Source: Epinephelus fuscoguttatus
Taxonomy: Eukaryota > Chordata > Actinopteri > Perciformes > Serranidae
DNA: 64,000 nt
NCBI RefSeq assembly: GCF_011397635.1
Contig: NC_064756.1
Span: 18,008,907-18,072,906 of the forward strand
Reading direction: 5' to 3'
This document shows positions 1-10,650 of the stretch, piece after piece. A program made the position numbers and the translations under genes. A model generated the notes under the pieces. It was given only the letters and a program-made list of their open reading frames with translations. It was not told the DNA's origin and searched no databases. Position 1 is the stretch's first letter; every line of letters begins with the position of its first letter.

Positions 1-299
1 CCTATTGGTCAATCCCCCACCGCGCCCACTTATGACGACATCAAATCTCGCCGGGCTCTTCCGGGTGTATTCACTGCTTTCAGATCCTCAAAGTAAACAC
101 AGTAGTTTTATTAGCAGTCCTCAGTTGTACACCGATGTGGTGCTCCACCGTGAAAGCCGCAAACCCCTCAGATATGACAGAGTTTTGTTTCCAGTTACAT
201 GCTAACGCGCGATGCTAACGTTAGCTTACTAAACTTGTGAGCAGCCGGGAGTTGTGGTGGAGTTTCTTCAGGTGAGCAGACGGAGGTGAGGGGGAGGAG
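1..299 (+). promoter_or_regulatory. aasdhppt: Probable aasdhppt promoter and 5' untranslated region
   Basis: This lies directly upstream of the inferred start codon. An inverted CCAAT box (ATTGG, 4-8) and an ETS-type CTTCCGG core (about 58-65) are visible, and there is no TATA box at a sensible distance, as is usual for housekeeping genes. A perfect 12-bp palindrome GCTAACGTTAGC lies at 214-225. No transcription start can be fixed by eye. A 66-residue open frame at 5-205 has no recognisable content and is not called. In mammals this gene shares a bidirectional promoter with a neighbour, but the left edge is too close to test that. Confidence 0.45.
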
Positions 300-443
300 A
301 TGGGCTCTGTCCGCTGGGCTTTCCGGTGCGGCTCGTGGACACCGAGCAGGTCTGACTGGCTGTTTGCTGCTCGCTGTGTCCAGCAGGAGGAGAAAGACAG
401 AATCGGACAGTTTGTGTTTGCTAAGGATGCTAAGTCAGCCATG
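300..443 (+). CDS. aasdhppt: aasdhppt coding exon 1
   Basis: 48 codons, ATG to the ATG just before donor GTGAGT, ending in phase 0. It encodes the N-terminal half-domain start, including IGQFVFAKDAKSAM. Confidence 0.9.
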
Positions 444-2567
444 GTGAGTCTGACTGAAAGTTAACTTCACTTGACACCCAGCACAGCGTGTCAAATTAAG
501 ATATTTATGTGTAATACACTGTCTGTCTGTGTCTCTGCTACCACATCAGGCTGGCAGGTTGATGCTGAGGAGGTTTGTGTGTGAGAGGATGGGGATCCCC
601 TGGTCAGAGATCCGACTGGAGCGATCACCCAGAGGGAAACCTTACCTGGCAACACCACTGAAGGTCCATACCATGATGTGTTTCTTTAATCTAAAGTGTT
701 TATGTAAAGAATAAAAACATAAAGTTATGTGGGCTTGAACAAAGTTTGGATGCACAGCTTGAGTTTGCCCACCAGTGGCTCAGTGGTCATTGTCAAAAGA
801 CAGAGATAAAGTCCTTTAATTTACTAGTTGATGACTTAAATGACAGTATTTTAGATGGGTTGTCACCAGAACAGGTACTTTGCACATATGGGGTCTTACA
901 GCACACACACAGAAAAGCAAAAACAAATGGAAGGAGAGACACACAGCTGTAAAACAATCCTAACACTAATGATAGCATAACATCACCATTATTATTGCAC
1001 CTATAGCAAATAAAAAATGTAGTAGTTCCTTGCTGGCCATGATTTTTATCATATCATCTTGTCTTGTTGTCGGCGTTTAGGTCAGTCCAAATTCAGGCCC
1101 CGAACCCCCGTCCTGGAGTTTCAACCTGTCCCACCAGGGGGACTACACTGTGCTTGCTGCGGAGCAGGGGCTGCAGGTGGGAGTGGATATCATGAAGACC
1201 ACTATGCCAGGTGAATACTGAGAGTAACAGGTGAAGCAGAATTAACAGTATCAACCAAGATGGGTGCATACATTGAGATCTGCACACTGCCACACACAGA
1301 TAAGGACAATGGAGGATGAATGATTTCCTCCACAATCTTTAGTTGTATGTAGAAAAAAAGCACAAAGCTTGCTTCAGGCACACCGACAGAGCCAAGGATA
1401 TTTAGTTGTAATTGGCTGTTCCTCTTCTTCAGGTAATGTTGTTGCTACCTCCTGTAATGCAGTAGTTTCTAGCATTCAAACATGCCTGCATTAAAGTAAT
1501 GATGTTGAAGATTGCCATGTAAATGTACATCAGTTAGGTCACTATGTGCTGTTGAATTAGGCAGCACAATGTTAGTTTGAGCCCGCTCATGTATTGCAAC
1601 ATTTATATATTTGCACTCTGGGAAAAGATGCAGTATTAAGTTACTCCTAATGCAAAGGGAATATTTCCTACAGCTGCAGCTTCACATTTAAAGCATTTAA
1701 CTGCTGAGTCACGAGTTGACTTTTATTATGAAGTAATCCCAAGGTAAGAAATGCAATATAAGCTTAGCACTCACCACATTTGTTCATCAAGAAATGCATT
1801 AACAAACAAGACAGTTACCATTTTGGTCATTTGTTGACAGTAGATTAGGATAAACTGTATTTATTACCACCAAATCAACCAGGACTGAAATCTTAAACAC
1901 TGCCACTTTAATCATGATGCTACTGTCTGAATCATGGCAATAACTTAAAGGTCAAACTACCAAATTTTGTGTCAGTTGTACCTCACACTTTTGATAATTA
2001 ATCTATGGCAGCCAGATCTGTAAACACAGTGTGTATTCTTGTATTCTCCAAGTCGACCACAAGAGGCCACTGTTGCCTTGTATATCTAAAGATCTAAGCC
2101 AAGCCTGCCTGTGTGTGTGCATTCAGTTGCATTCACATCTGTGATGTTTTTGAAACACACTGATCTCAGAAATGGAGTATGTTTGGATAACCTTGGGATC
2201 ACTTGTTTCCATCTCTGTCGTACATCCCTCACCTCATTTTGCTTTCCCTCCGTCTCTGTCTCCTTCCCTTCCCTTCTGTCTTTGTCTCCATCCTCCTTCC
2301 TCTCTCCTCCTCCTCCTCCTCCTCCACCATCTTTGGCCCTCACACCTCCCCTCCCCTCCCTCCTCCTCTCCCTCCAGGTAGCAGCTCTGTGCCTGAGTTT
2401 TTCCGCATCATGACTCGTCAGTTTACAGAGTACGAGTGGAGTGTCATCCAATCAGCTGGTTCGGAGCAACAGCAGCTTGCCGCGTTCTACCGCCACTGGG
2501 TAACCATGGCAACCATACTACCTTGTCGTCACATTGCATTGGTGCTGGCCCCAGGGGCGGCGTGGAG

Positions 2568-2642
<75 letters not shown>

Positions 2643-2789
2643 AAGAAATATAGGGAGAAAATAATATTGGCTCATTCTGTCCTTCTCTATCTCTGCATTT
2701 CATCCTCACTGATACACAAAAGTCCTTTCTTTCTTCCCCCTCTCTCAGTTTTTGTTCTTTCTTTCCCTTATGTATTTTCTTTCTTGTAG

Positions 2790-2820
<31 letters not shown>

Positions 2821-5800
2821 TGGACAGCGACAGAAATGGTGTTGCTAAGTAAAGATGTTGTGAGATTGAGAGGGTGGCACAGAGACGTCAAGCTCTGATA
2901 TCATCGCCACACTGTTGACTAATGGCAGAGTTCGACCGTTGCCATAGCAATTAGCCTTGTAATACTGTTATTGTGGTTCATTGGCTGCCGAGCAGGGTTG
3001 GTTTTGGCCGAACGCACACACACAAAACGTCGCTCTTTTGTATACACACTGTTGTTCATGTGTGCATAGATTCCCATCTGCTGTGGTCTTAAGTTATTGT
3101 GCTGCTGAGCCAAAATACACCACATCACACACACAAACACACAGAATCACAGAAAGACTGTCCTCAGTTTTGTCAGCCATACAAATATCCTTCATTTTCC
3201 TTATGTGCTGATCATTTTCTGCGTGTCACTGATCCAAGTTTCCTCCCTTGTCTACTAAGGCCTTGAAGGAGAGCTTCATCAAAGCCATCGGCACGGGTCT
3301 GGGCTTCAACCTGCAGAGGGTGGAGTTTCATCTGTCCTCTGAACCGCTCACACAGAAATGTGTGCTGCGCCAGACCAAGATGCATCTAGATGAGGAAGAA
3401 GAGGAGGACTGGACATTTGAAGTGAGTCTGTTTGAAGACAGGTGTGAAGAGTCAGAAGGGCCAAAAATCTACCCTATCAAGATTTCTAAAAAGCTAGACG
3501 TTGTGTGTCACATGACAGGTTTCAAAGAAAACAGACTGAAGTAAGGTTCAAGACTGCTTTAATTCTCGGATTTAAAAAAAAAAAAGGGTATACAAATATT
3601 CCAAAGAGATCACTGACACGACACCATGTCCCAACAGGTTGTGTTGTGTTTGCAGCAGCCTGCAGTGCTTTATACAGATCAGTTGCCAGATGGTTATCTC
3701 TTACCATCTTATTTCCTGTGACTTCCACTAATGTCATAGTTCGTTTAAGATTCTGTAGATTTTAGTCACATTTTCTGTTAATTTGGCTCCTTCTCACCGT
3801 ACATTGTACATGGACGAGAAAAGCTTTCTTCAAGCGAAATGTTGATTTGAGCACAAATTAAAGGAATAGTTAAGCATTTTGGGAAACATGCTCAATTGCT
3901 CTTTTTTTTAAAGAATAAGATGAGAAGAAATGTACCATTCTTATATATGTCTGTTCAACATGACGCCAAAACAAGGAGGCCGTTAGCTTAGCTTAGCATA
4001 CAGACCTGAAACAGGTGTCCAGAGGTGATAACATCTGTCTTCCAGCACCTTAAATCTAACTAATTAACACATCATATCTCATTTGAGTGGTCTCGGCTGG
4101 TCTCAACTGGTTGCCTGGCAACCTCACGGTTACAAGTCACTGCGCCCAGCCATGATACAGTCCCACACCAGTGCGTAGGTTTCATTATAACACTGGGGGA
4201 ACACGTATGAAACAGGGGTTTGGGGATCCTCCACCAAAAATATTTGGCGCATCAAACACTTGATTTCCTGCATTCTGGAAAATTTCTATGCACTAATTTG
4301 TGCTTTTTCTGCATCAGTTGACATTGAATTTCACAAAATTAAACATATTTACACCATCATCTGCTACTTTCATGTTTTTACTAGGGGTGGACAAATGCAC
4401 GTTTTAAATACATAGGGGGAGGGGGCGGGGAGTGGGGGGGGGTCCCCTTGTCCACCCTCTTTCCAAAATCTGCACCTGTGCCCTCACATAACCACAACAT
4501 GTCATTTCTACAGTCCCCTTGGCGAGAAAGTTTGAACAAAAATGGACAAAATGTTGAACTGTTCCCAGGAAAAAAGAGTTTTTCTACTAGCAAACGTCAA
4601 ATTTTAGTATAGTATCATCTGATGTGTAGCAAAAATGATTTTACATAATCATATTGGAGAATTTTTTAAGAGCACTTGCTTCCAAATGTAAAGATATATT
4701 GTCAGGTTGAATACCATAGCTGGGCTTTCTACGATAAGGAAAAATTAGTTTGATGCAGCCTTTTGGAAATCAATTAGGTTAAAAGCAGCTGTGCCGTGGG
4801 GTCCTCCATGCTCCGATCCCCAGTGGCTCCCCGCCTTGAAAGCATCAGCAAAGAGAATCACAGGTGGTCTTGCAGAGAAATACACACAACTGTGATTGTG
4901 ATTGTGACAGGGGGGCTCTCAAGTGGCCCTCCAGCCCTCCTAACACCGTGACAAGAGTCTGCGGAGTGCAGCTCTCTGTCACAGTCGAAGAATCATCTGT
5001 TGCCATCTATTTCCTATTTCACCTCCTCTTTTCTGCTCTTCTACCCCTCTTCTTGCCTCACCTCTGTCCCCCGTCCTCTCCACTTCTCCCTTTGACGTTG
5101 TCTCTTCTCTTTCTCTCCTCACTTTCTGTCTGCATTTTGATGCACCCCCCCAGTACGTATTTTTCCTCTCTACTCCCCCTCCCCCCGTCCTCCTCTTGCT
5201 CTCTCCTCCATGCCCAGTGGCAGCAGGATTAACAAGTGACTGCTAAAAGGTTACCACTGGTTTGAAAAGCCTGGTGTTACGTCTCCTCCCCTCTTCATCC
5301 CTCTCGGATTTATGGAAGCTTAATGCTGTTTTTGTGTCCTCACACCGGGGAAAAACACCTCACTTATATCAGTCACAGATACATGTTAATGCACATGTCC
5401 TTTTTTAATTACAGACAGTAAGGCAAAGTGAAGTCACAGCAGCAAACAGGATGTAGAATTTCTTCAGGTATAGAGGATGAAGACATACAAGTTGTAACAA
5501 GAATTAGTGAAGCAAAGAGAAATGTAGAGAAAAGAGAATGCTATTATTTTACTCTTAACATGAAACACTCCCCAGGCTGTTGGTTTGGGCAAAACATCTG
5601 AAGACATTAAATTTAGCTTTAGGTGTTTGGGTTGATATTTTTAGACCATTTCTATTTATAATGACAATAGCCATAATTTGCAGCCAAAATTCCCCATAAA
5701 TACCAGTTTTACCGTATTATACATAAAAAGTTCACTTCGACAACATCTATATAACTGAGCAAAAGTCAAAGAGTTTAATGAATGCACATATCAATCAGCC

Positions 5801-8800
5801 ACAGCATCAAAAACACTGACAGGTGAAGTGAAGAAGATTGATCATCTCATTACAATGCAGTGGTCTGCTGGGAAACCTCGGCCCTGGCTTCATGTGAATG
5901 CCTGCTACCTCTCTCGGTGACGGCTTCCCAGCTCCGAACAGTAGCTGGGAACACGCTGGCTTATTAACATGAAATTAGCTTGGCTCATTATTAGCTGATA
6001 ACTAGCTGCGGGTGCTGTTAACCAAAAATGGCTTTATTGCAGTCTTCACCACAAAACAAGAAACATGGCCTTCTCATGAGGTTGAACAGTAGCCCTGAGC
6101 TTATCTTGACACCATTAATTCGGCTGACTATCATCACTCTTTGCTGCCAGCCGTCTCCACCATGATAGTCGGAGAGAGCTGTCACACCCTCACAGGTTAC
6201 CAACAAGGCCACCGTCCTTAAAGCGGAAAAAGGGTGAGCTGGCAACACAATGCTGACGCTTATTTTCACCAGGAAAAAACAGGCTTAAAACCTTTTTAAC
6301 AAAATGTACTTACTGGAAAAACTGAACATCTGACTCCTTAGAGGGTCTTTTACAACCAAAGGCTGAACAAGAGTTTTTGAGGCAACCAAAACGTTTCAGT
6401 TAACTTTCATGAACTGAAAACTCACTGAAATGAAGGACACGTCACACCCTCACAGGTTACCCACAAAGCCACCGCCCTGAAAGGGAAAAAAAAGAGTGAG
6501 CCGAAACGCTCCACCCACCCAAACACTGTTGCGGACCAAGTATACCCCATCATGCCTCCCCAACCTCCACCGCAAGATCTCTGTAATGGTTTTTGGGTGG
6601 GTGGTGCATGTAAAGTAGCATCCACATGAATGCCAGGACCAGAGATTTCTCAGCAGAACACTGGACTCTAACGAGATGGTCAATTTTATGTACTTCACCT
6701 GTCAGTGGTTTTAATGTTGTCGCTGGTCAGTGTATATTCTTGCTATCTATGGAATAACTTAAAGCTGTTGGCAAAATTAAAGAATAAAAGGTAGAAATGT
6801 GTGTGATATTATTGAAACACTAGTATGGTTGGAAAAATATTGAAGTAAATAACTACAGAATGCCCCAGCTGACGTCATTAATTAAGACTGGCAATGACAA
6901 ATACACCAATTCCTTCAATTTGCTTTCAACTCAACAGTAATAAACTTTAATTTTGCATCACAATCTATGCATAAAAAGACAAAATAAGACAAGCTAATAT
7001 TAGACTCCAAAATAAAATAAAGTTATGTAAATGAGTGTACAAAACAAAATCTCATATATAAGATGTTTAATCCTGTAAAAAGTCATGTATTCATCACGTA
7101 CAGGCATTCTAGACTCAGAGGAGCTGCTCCTCTCTCTGTACGTCCTCAAGAACAGCAACACTCATCATCATTTGTGATCAGCGAATGATTGCAGCGACCC
7201 CAAGAGGTCAAACGAACTCGAACTGAATCGATTTTGTTCGGATTTGTCTCATATACAAATTGACACACTCAGAGCTCTAAGTGTTAACAGAGATGAGAGG
7301 AGCGGCAGTGCTACTGACCTCGTGTCTTCTGGCTCACTGTATGCTGATTGGTTAGATCACAGAGCATCTATGAGACTTATTACTTCCTGCTGACCTCTGG
7401 TGATGTCACCGCTGCGGCCTCTCGAGAGCAACTGAGGGACACGATAACACACGGTGAACACAGACTGTGACAAAGTGTTTACATTTAAAGTTACGTTCGT
7501 GGTGATATTTCTCTCCCCTTTCCCTTTTCCGTTAAGCTGCTTTCTATGCTTCTTTTACTCCCTGTCTACACACACATACACACCAACACTTGTTACTGCC
7601 ATGCCATTAATGTCCAAGCATATTTGGAGTAGCAGTGACAGAGTGGACAAAATTCCAAATCCATGTGAATATAGCATCCAATAACATCATTAGCATGTTT
7701 CATGTTAAAGTAGATAAGCCAACAGGGAGAATCAAATCTGCATAGATTCACATAAGCGAGGCTGGAAAACTGAATCTGATTTTGCCACACGTATTAATCA
7801 TACATGCCATAGAATGGATTCATATCTTTGAGCTAGGCATTTACATTTTTCAGTGTATGCATGTATGCTGGATGTTTCCTTGTGTTACCGGCACTGTTAT
7901 TGCTCGGGAAGCGACGTGTGACTTGTGAATGCAGCGGTTATCTTACTCGCTCCTCATAGAAATCATGCAAACAAATGCTAAATATTTACATGACGCATGC
8001 AGGGTGAGTGTGGACGTCTGATAAGGATGCGCATGTTCATTATTTGTCATGTGGTATCTGCTCTATTTTATGTGGTATTTATAAGTACTTGCTCTGAATG
8101 TGAATGAGTGTAAAGACGATCTTTTAGTATGATATGCGGGCTATATATATGCATATGTGGTAACATGTACATGTGTGTGTTTCTGCAGGAGAGCTTGCTG
8201 GATGCTGACCATCACGTTGCTGTAGCACTGGGACCATCCAACACAGCAGGCGCTGCAGTAAGGATACATGACATTTACAGCTGCTCTCATAGAGAATGAT
8301 TTTTCTCAGGATGTGTGATTAAAGGGACATTTTTAGAAGTTACTGAAATGTGTCATTAGCAGCTGTAACACTACATAGTTCTCTGTGTGTCTCTAAAACC
8401 TGGAAGAAGACGTGCTCAAAGAGTAACTTGACATCAGGCTGCGTTTACTGCTTTCTCTGGTAAAGAGTTTCAAGTCTGTTGTACCTGTAACCACACCCAA
8501 CAGTGATGTCACAGTGTACTGACACATTGTGGAATACACTGGTACATCACTGCAAAAAATGAAATCACTGGTGGCAGGGATGTTGCTAGGTAGGGGTGTA
8601 AATCACCAGCTTCATCACGATACGATATTATATCGATTTGTTTGGATGATGATACAATGTTTGCCGATATCACAAAGTCTGTCACGATAAGATTTTGATT
8701 CAACTCGATCCAGGTCCATGATGACCTGATGATGCTTCACTATCCAGGGGATGCACTTTGTTGAAAAACTATTTTAAAGGAGCTATATGTAAGAAATCTA

Positions 8801-9850
8801 AAGCAAATAGTCGTAAAATCCTCTTTTTATGTGTCACAGAGACTAAGGAATAATGTTCATATAACATACTGATCTCACCGACAACAATAGTACAGCCAGA
8901 ATATTTGCATTTAAAAAACATTTTTCCAGTTCGCAAATCATGTTTATGTTTTGAATTTGTGTTTTGACCTGTTGCGCCACCCACCGCCGTCTACCAGTCA
9001 TGCAGTCAGAGTCTCAGCATCAGTTACAGTTACGACTGAGCTACAGCAGCACAGCAAGCAGCATTAGCAGTGTCCCGGTACATAACATTAGCAGCCGGCT
9101 CCTCCTCAGCTGTATCCCGGCAGCAGCGTTAGCAGCAGAGGAGCCGGACTTGCTCGAACGGTCTGCTGGAAAACCGAAGATCAAGGACGCAGTGACATGG
9201 CCCTGCCACGGCAGCCGCCCGTGGACAAACAAATCAGTCTCCAGTGTGCCGCTGTCCAGCAACTTCAAATCTGTAGGGGAGGAGGGGCGGACACGACTCG
9301 CGGTAACCGTTTTGGCCACATTCTTACATACAGCACCTTTAATCCACGACTGTCATTTTCCGTATCTCTGCTTTATCCCGTGTTGTTCATAGTCTCCATT
9401 AATGAAAGGAAAACATAAAAACTATTCTCAGAAAGAAAGAGAAGAAGCATTTTTATAAAAATGTTTAACAATTACATTTATACAGTAGCTTCATTACATT
9501 TTTATGGATTATCATGTAATATCACATTTGATTTACTTGATAGTGGGTAGATGATTTCGATGTTGTCTATAATCCCCTCAAGATGTGACATTTGTCTTTA
9601 ATTACTAATCTTTAGTTGCTGCTCTATTAGAAACTCCACTCTATTTCAGTCATTACAGACTCTTCTTGTTCTTTTTTCTCAGCCTCTCCGTCCATCTCTT
9701 CCTCCTCCCACCTCATTTACACTGCTGTCGTTCACCGACCTCATCGCCTCGGCCTCACCTCTGACAGAGGAAGACCCCGCCTGCTGGGACGGTTTCAAGA
9801 TGAAGGCTGAAGCTCCACAGAGACAAAGAGAAACGCACACGTCCAAATAA
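300..9850 (+). CDS. aasdhppt: aasdhppt: L-aminoadipate-semialdehyde dehydrogenase phosphopantetheinyl transferase (complete, 7 coding exons)
   Basis: The coding sequence joins 300-443, 550-663, 1081-1210, 2378-2499, 3260-3421, 8189-8257 and 9683-9850, giving about 302 residues (the human protein is about 309). The enzyme moves 4'-phosphopantetheine from coenzyme A onto a serine of carrier proteins (cytosolic and mitochondrial acyl carrier proteins, fatty acid synthase, 10-formyl-THF dehydrogenase). Family marks are in order: an N-terminal VRWAF...W segment, IGQFVFAKDAK, GIPW before RGKP, FNLSHQGDY (CoA side), VGVDIM with the Mg-binding aspartate, and across the exon 4/5 junction W-ALKESFIKAIG, the WxxKE(S/A)xxK signature with catalytic Glu and Lys. 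All joins keep frame, with GT/AG at every intron. The start at 300 is the first ATG in frame with the conserved N-terminus. The C-terminal tail after DPACWDGF is short and variable. Identity is from family knowledge and the splice model from sequence. Confidence 0.93.
550..663 (+). CDS. aasdhppt: aasdhppt coding exon 2
   Basis: 38 codons following acceptor CACATCAG, encoding AGRLMLRRFVCERMGIPW and RSPRGKPYLATPLK. The donor reads AAG|GTCCAT, a weak match to consensus, so the exact 3' edge is less certain than for the other exons. Confidence 0.82.
664..1080 (+). other. aasdhppt intron 2: nothing recognised
   Basis: AT-rich intron. An open frame of 68 residues (746-952) and its antisense partner show no family resemblance. 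No repeats were noted. Confidence 0.6.
1081..1210 (+). CDS. aasdhppt: aasdhppt coding exon 3
   Basis: 130 bases, phase 0 in and phase 1 out, between acceptor GCGTTTAG and donor GTGAAT. It carries FNLSHQGDYTVLAAE and VGVDIMKT, so it holds the metal-binding aspartate of the transferase. Confidence 0.92.
1211..2377 (+). other. aasdhppt intron 3: no gene, pyrimidine-rich 3' end
   Basis: The first kilobase shows nothing recognisable. The last about 150 bases (2220-2377) are almost pure C/T with a TCC triplet run at about 2306-2325. That run generates spurious serine/proline-rich frames on + and glycine/arginine-rich frames on -. Confidence 0.6.
2378..2499 (+). CDS. aasdhppt: aasdhppt coding exon 4
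   Basis: 122 bases completing the split glycine codon, with PEFFRIMTRQFTEYEW and LAAFYRHW. It is preceded by an unusually long pyrimidine-rich tract (about 2220-2377) and followed by donor GTAACC. Confidence 0.92.
2571..2642 (+). repeat. (GT)n-(GA)n compound microsatellite in intron 4
   Basis: GT dinucleotides run from 2571 to about 2602, then an interrupted GTGTGTGTGT stretch passes into (GA)n ending about 2642. The array starts about 70 bases after the exon 4 donor. Confidence 0.95.
2790..2818 (+). repeat. (CA)n microsatellite in intron 4
   Basis: An uninterrupted CA run. It is the reverse complement of the GT run about 190 bases upstream in the same intron, so the two could pair in the transcript. 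The rest of intron 4 (2819-3259) shows nothing recognised. Confidence 0.95.
3260..3421 (+). CDS. aasdhppt: aasdhppt coding exon 5
   Basis: 54 codons. It starts ALKESFIKAIGTGLGFNL, the catalytic KE...K segment completed by the W at the end of exon 4, and ends with an acidic DEEEEEDWTFE run before donor GTGAGT. The acceptor CTACTAAG has little polypyrimidine tract. Confidence 0.92.
3858..4165 (+). repeat. Common teleost interspersed repeat (TTAAAGGAATAG type), degenerate
   Basis: It begins TTAAAGGAATAGTTAAGCAT and TTTTGGGAAACATGCT, then GTTAGCTTAGCTTAGCATA and a segment ending in GGTTGCCTGGCAACC. I recognise this pattern as a high-copy fish repeat but cannot name the family. A second, differently truncated copy lies at about 32229-32410. 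Confidence 0.6.
4415..4442 (+). other. G-run cluster, potential G-quadruplex
   Basis: Four G-runs of at least four bases separated by A, C and AGT, on the sense strand of aasdhppt intron 5. The pattern meets the usual G3+N1-7 rule. Function is not implied. Confidence 0.6.
5787..6738. mobile_element. Non-autonomous Tc1/mariner-type element with long imperfect TIRs
   Basis: The left end (about 5787-5910) and the reverse complement of the right end (about 6600-6738) share the block ACTGACAGGTGAAGT, then GA(T/C)CATCTC, then a segment resembling the ends of a widespread fish Tc1-like transposon (GGTTTTTGGGTGGGTGGTGC on the right). No transposase frame survives. The centre (about 5911-6600) is a different repeat, also present inverted at about 30263-32235, and holds a dispersed duplication of about 63 bases (6179-6241 and 6439-6502). 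Target duplication was not resolved. Confidence 0.65.
8189..8257 (+). CDS. aasdhppt: aasdhppt coding exon 6
   Basis: 23 codons (ESLLDADHHVAVALG...), flanked by TTTCTGCAG and GTAAGG, phase 0 on both sides. The HHVAVAL strand matches the family's C-terminal half. This small exon is too short to be found as a free-standing open frame. Confidence 0.9.
8591..8712 (+). mobile_element. Truncated copy of the TAGGGGTGTAA hAT-like element
   Basis: It starts TAGGGGTGTAAATCACCAGC and runs closely parallel to the left end of the complete copy at 53853-54268, including the GATACGATATTATATCGATT block. Similarity stops near 8712 and no matching right end is seen nearby. Confidence 0.75.
8774..9342. mobile_element. 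Non-autonomous DNA element with terminal inverted repeats, about 570 bp
   Basis: The left end TTAAAGGAGCTATATGTAAG mirrors the right end CTTACATACAGCACCTTTAA with two differences. The interior is GC-richer with repeated AGCAG motifs and no transposase. I recognise the end sequence as a common fish MITE pattern, but its superfamily is not clear from the ends alone. Confidence 0.7.
9683..9850 (+). CDS. aasdhppt: aasdhppt last coding exon
   Basis: 55 codons plus TAA (9848-9850), after acceptor TTTTTTCTCAG. It encodes a proline-rich link, then FTLLSFTDLIASASPLTEED and CWDGF, the conserved family C-terminus, and a short basic tail. The stop lies inside an AATAAA hexamer (9846-9851). Confidence 0.9.
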   Translation, partial: PLRPSLPPPTSFTLLSFTDLIASASPLTEEDPACWDGFKMKAEAPQRQRETHTSK

Positions 9851-9951
9851 ACACCTGTCTAACACTGACACTCTCCTTCCACACACACACACACCTTTCA
9901 TAAGTGCCGACAAAGAGACACTGACACTGAAGCTGCTTTCTTATTCAACAC

Positions 9952-10085
9952 AAGTCCAGTCAAGTCAAGTTTATTTATAGAACCAAAGATCACAGGTTTG
10001 TCTCAGAGGACTTCAGAATCCATACAGCATATGACACCTCTGATCTTTAGAGCCTCGGTTCAGATGAAGAAAAACTTCACACAAA
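9952..10085 (-). mobile_element. L2-type LINE 3' end fragment
   Basis: On the minus strand the sequence ends in a CTATAAATAAACTTGACTTG tail, a short tandem-repeat terminus preceded by a fish L2-like 3' block (compare the 3' end of the LINE at 15734). Only about 130 bases remain and there is no coding part. Confidence 0.55.
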
Positions 10086-10650
10086 AAAACCCTCTACATA
10101 CTGGATACACACACACGCATGATTACAATGCAGTACATGCAAACATTTAATGTCGGTCAGTAGATTGATCTTGTGAATTGTAATAACTTCCTGTGTAATT
10201 TCAGAATACACGTTGTCCAAGATTCTGCATTGAGCTCCTTTTTATTGATCCTTGTATAACCAACAGCCATCAAACAATACATTTGACTGAAAGAAATCTG
10301 CAATATACCATGTACATGATGTATAATATGTAATATACTCATTCATAGCTAATTCACAGGCTGTTTCAGAGATGAATAGATGATGGTTAATTAACCATAT
10401 TTACTTTTTTTCAGTCAAATCCCTGTGTGGATCTGATCAAATTAAGAGTTAGACTAAGGGACAATGTCTGCGCAGGGTGTTAATGACAGAAACATTTTTT
10501 ACTTGAGGAAATAATTCTGTCACCGTCTCTGACTCTCTGTGCAATGCAGAGCAACATATAAAGATTTTGATAAACAATGTACTCGTATATTTGTGATCTT
10601 TTCAGTCTTGCTCTCGCTCTCCTTTCTAGGTCCTGTCGCCTTCTAGACTT

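Larger units (their letters stand above)
3422..8188 (+). other. aasdhppt intron 5 (4.8 kb): repeat-bearing intron
   Basis: It contains a common teleost interspersed repeat (3858-4165), a G-run cluster (4415-4442), a C/T-rich stretch (about 5030-5220) and a Tc1/mariner-type TIR element (5787-6738). The stretches 4450-5030, 5230-5786 and 6739-8188 show no gene or repeat I recognise. Confidence 0.6.
8258..9682 (+). other. aasdhppt intron 6: two transposon pieces
   Basis: It holds a 5' fragment of an hAT-like element (8591-8712) followed by a separate TIR element (8774-9342). The flanks 8258-8590 and 9343-9682 show nothing recognised. Confidence 0.55.

Noticed and set aside
5..205. 66-codon frame upstream of aasdhppt as an N-terminal extension or uORF
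   Set aside because: Not in a splice-compatible position with the conserved start at 300 and no similarity; it sits in the presumed promoter.
2086..2817. Several open frames of 60-133 codons on both strands
   Set aside because: They translate the pyrimidine tract and the GT/GA/CA microsatellites; only the exon 4 part (2378-2499) is coding.
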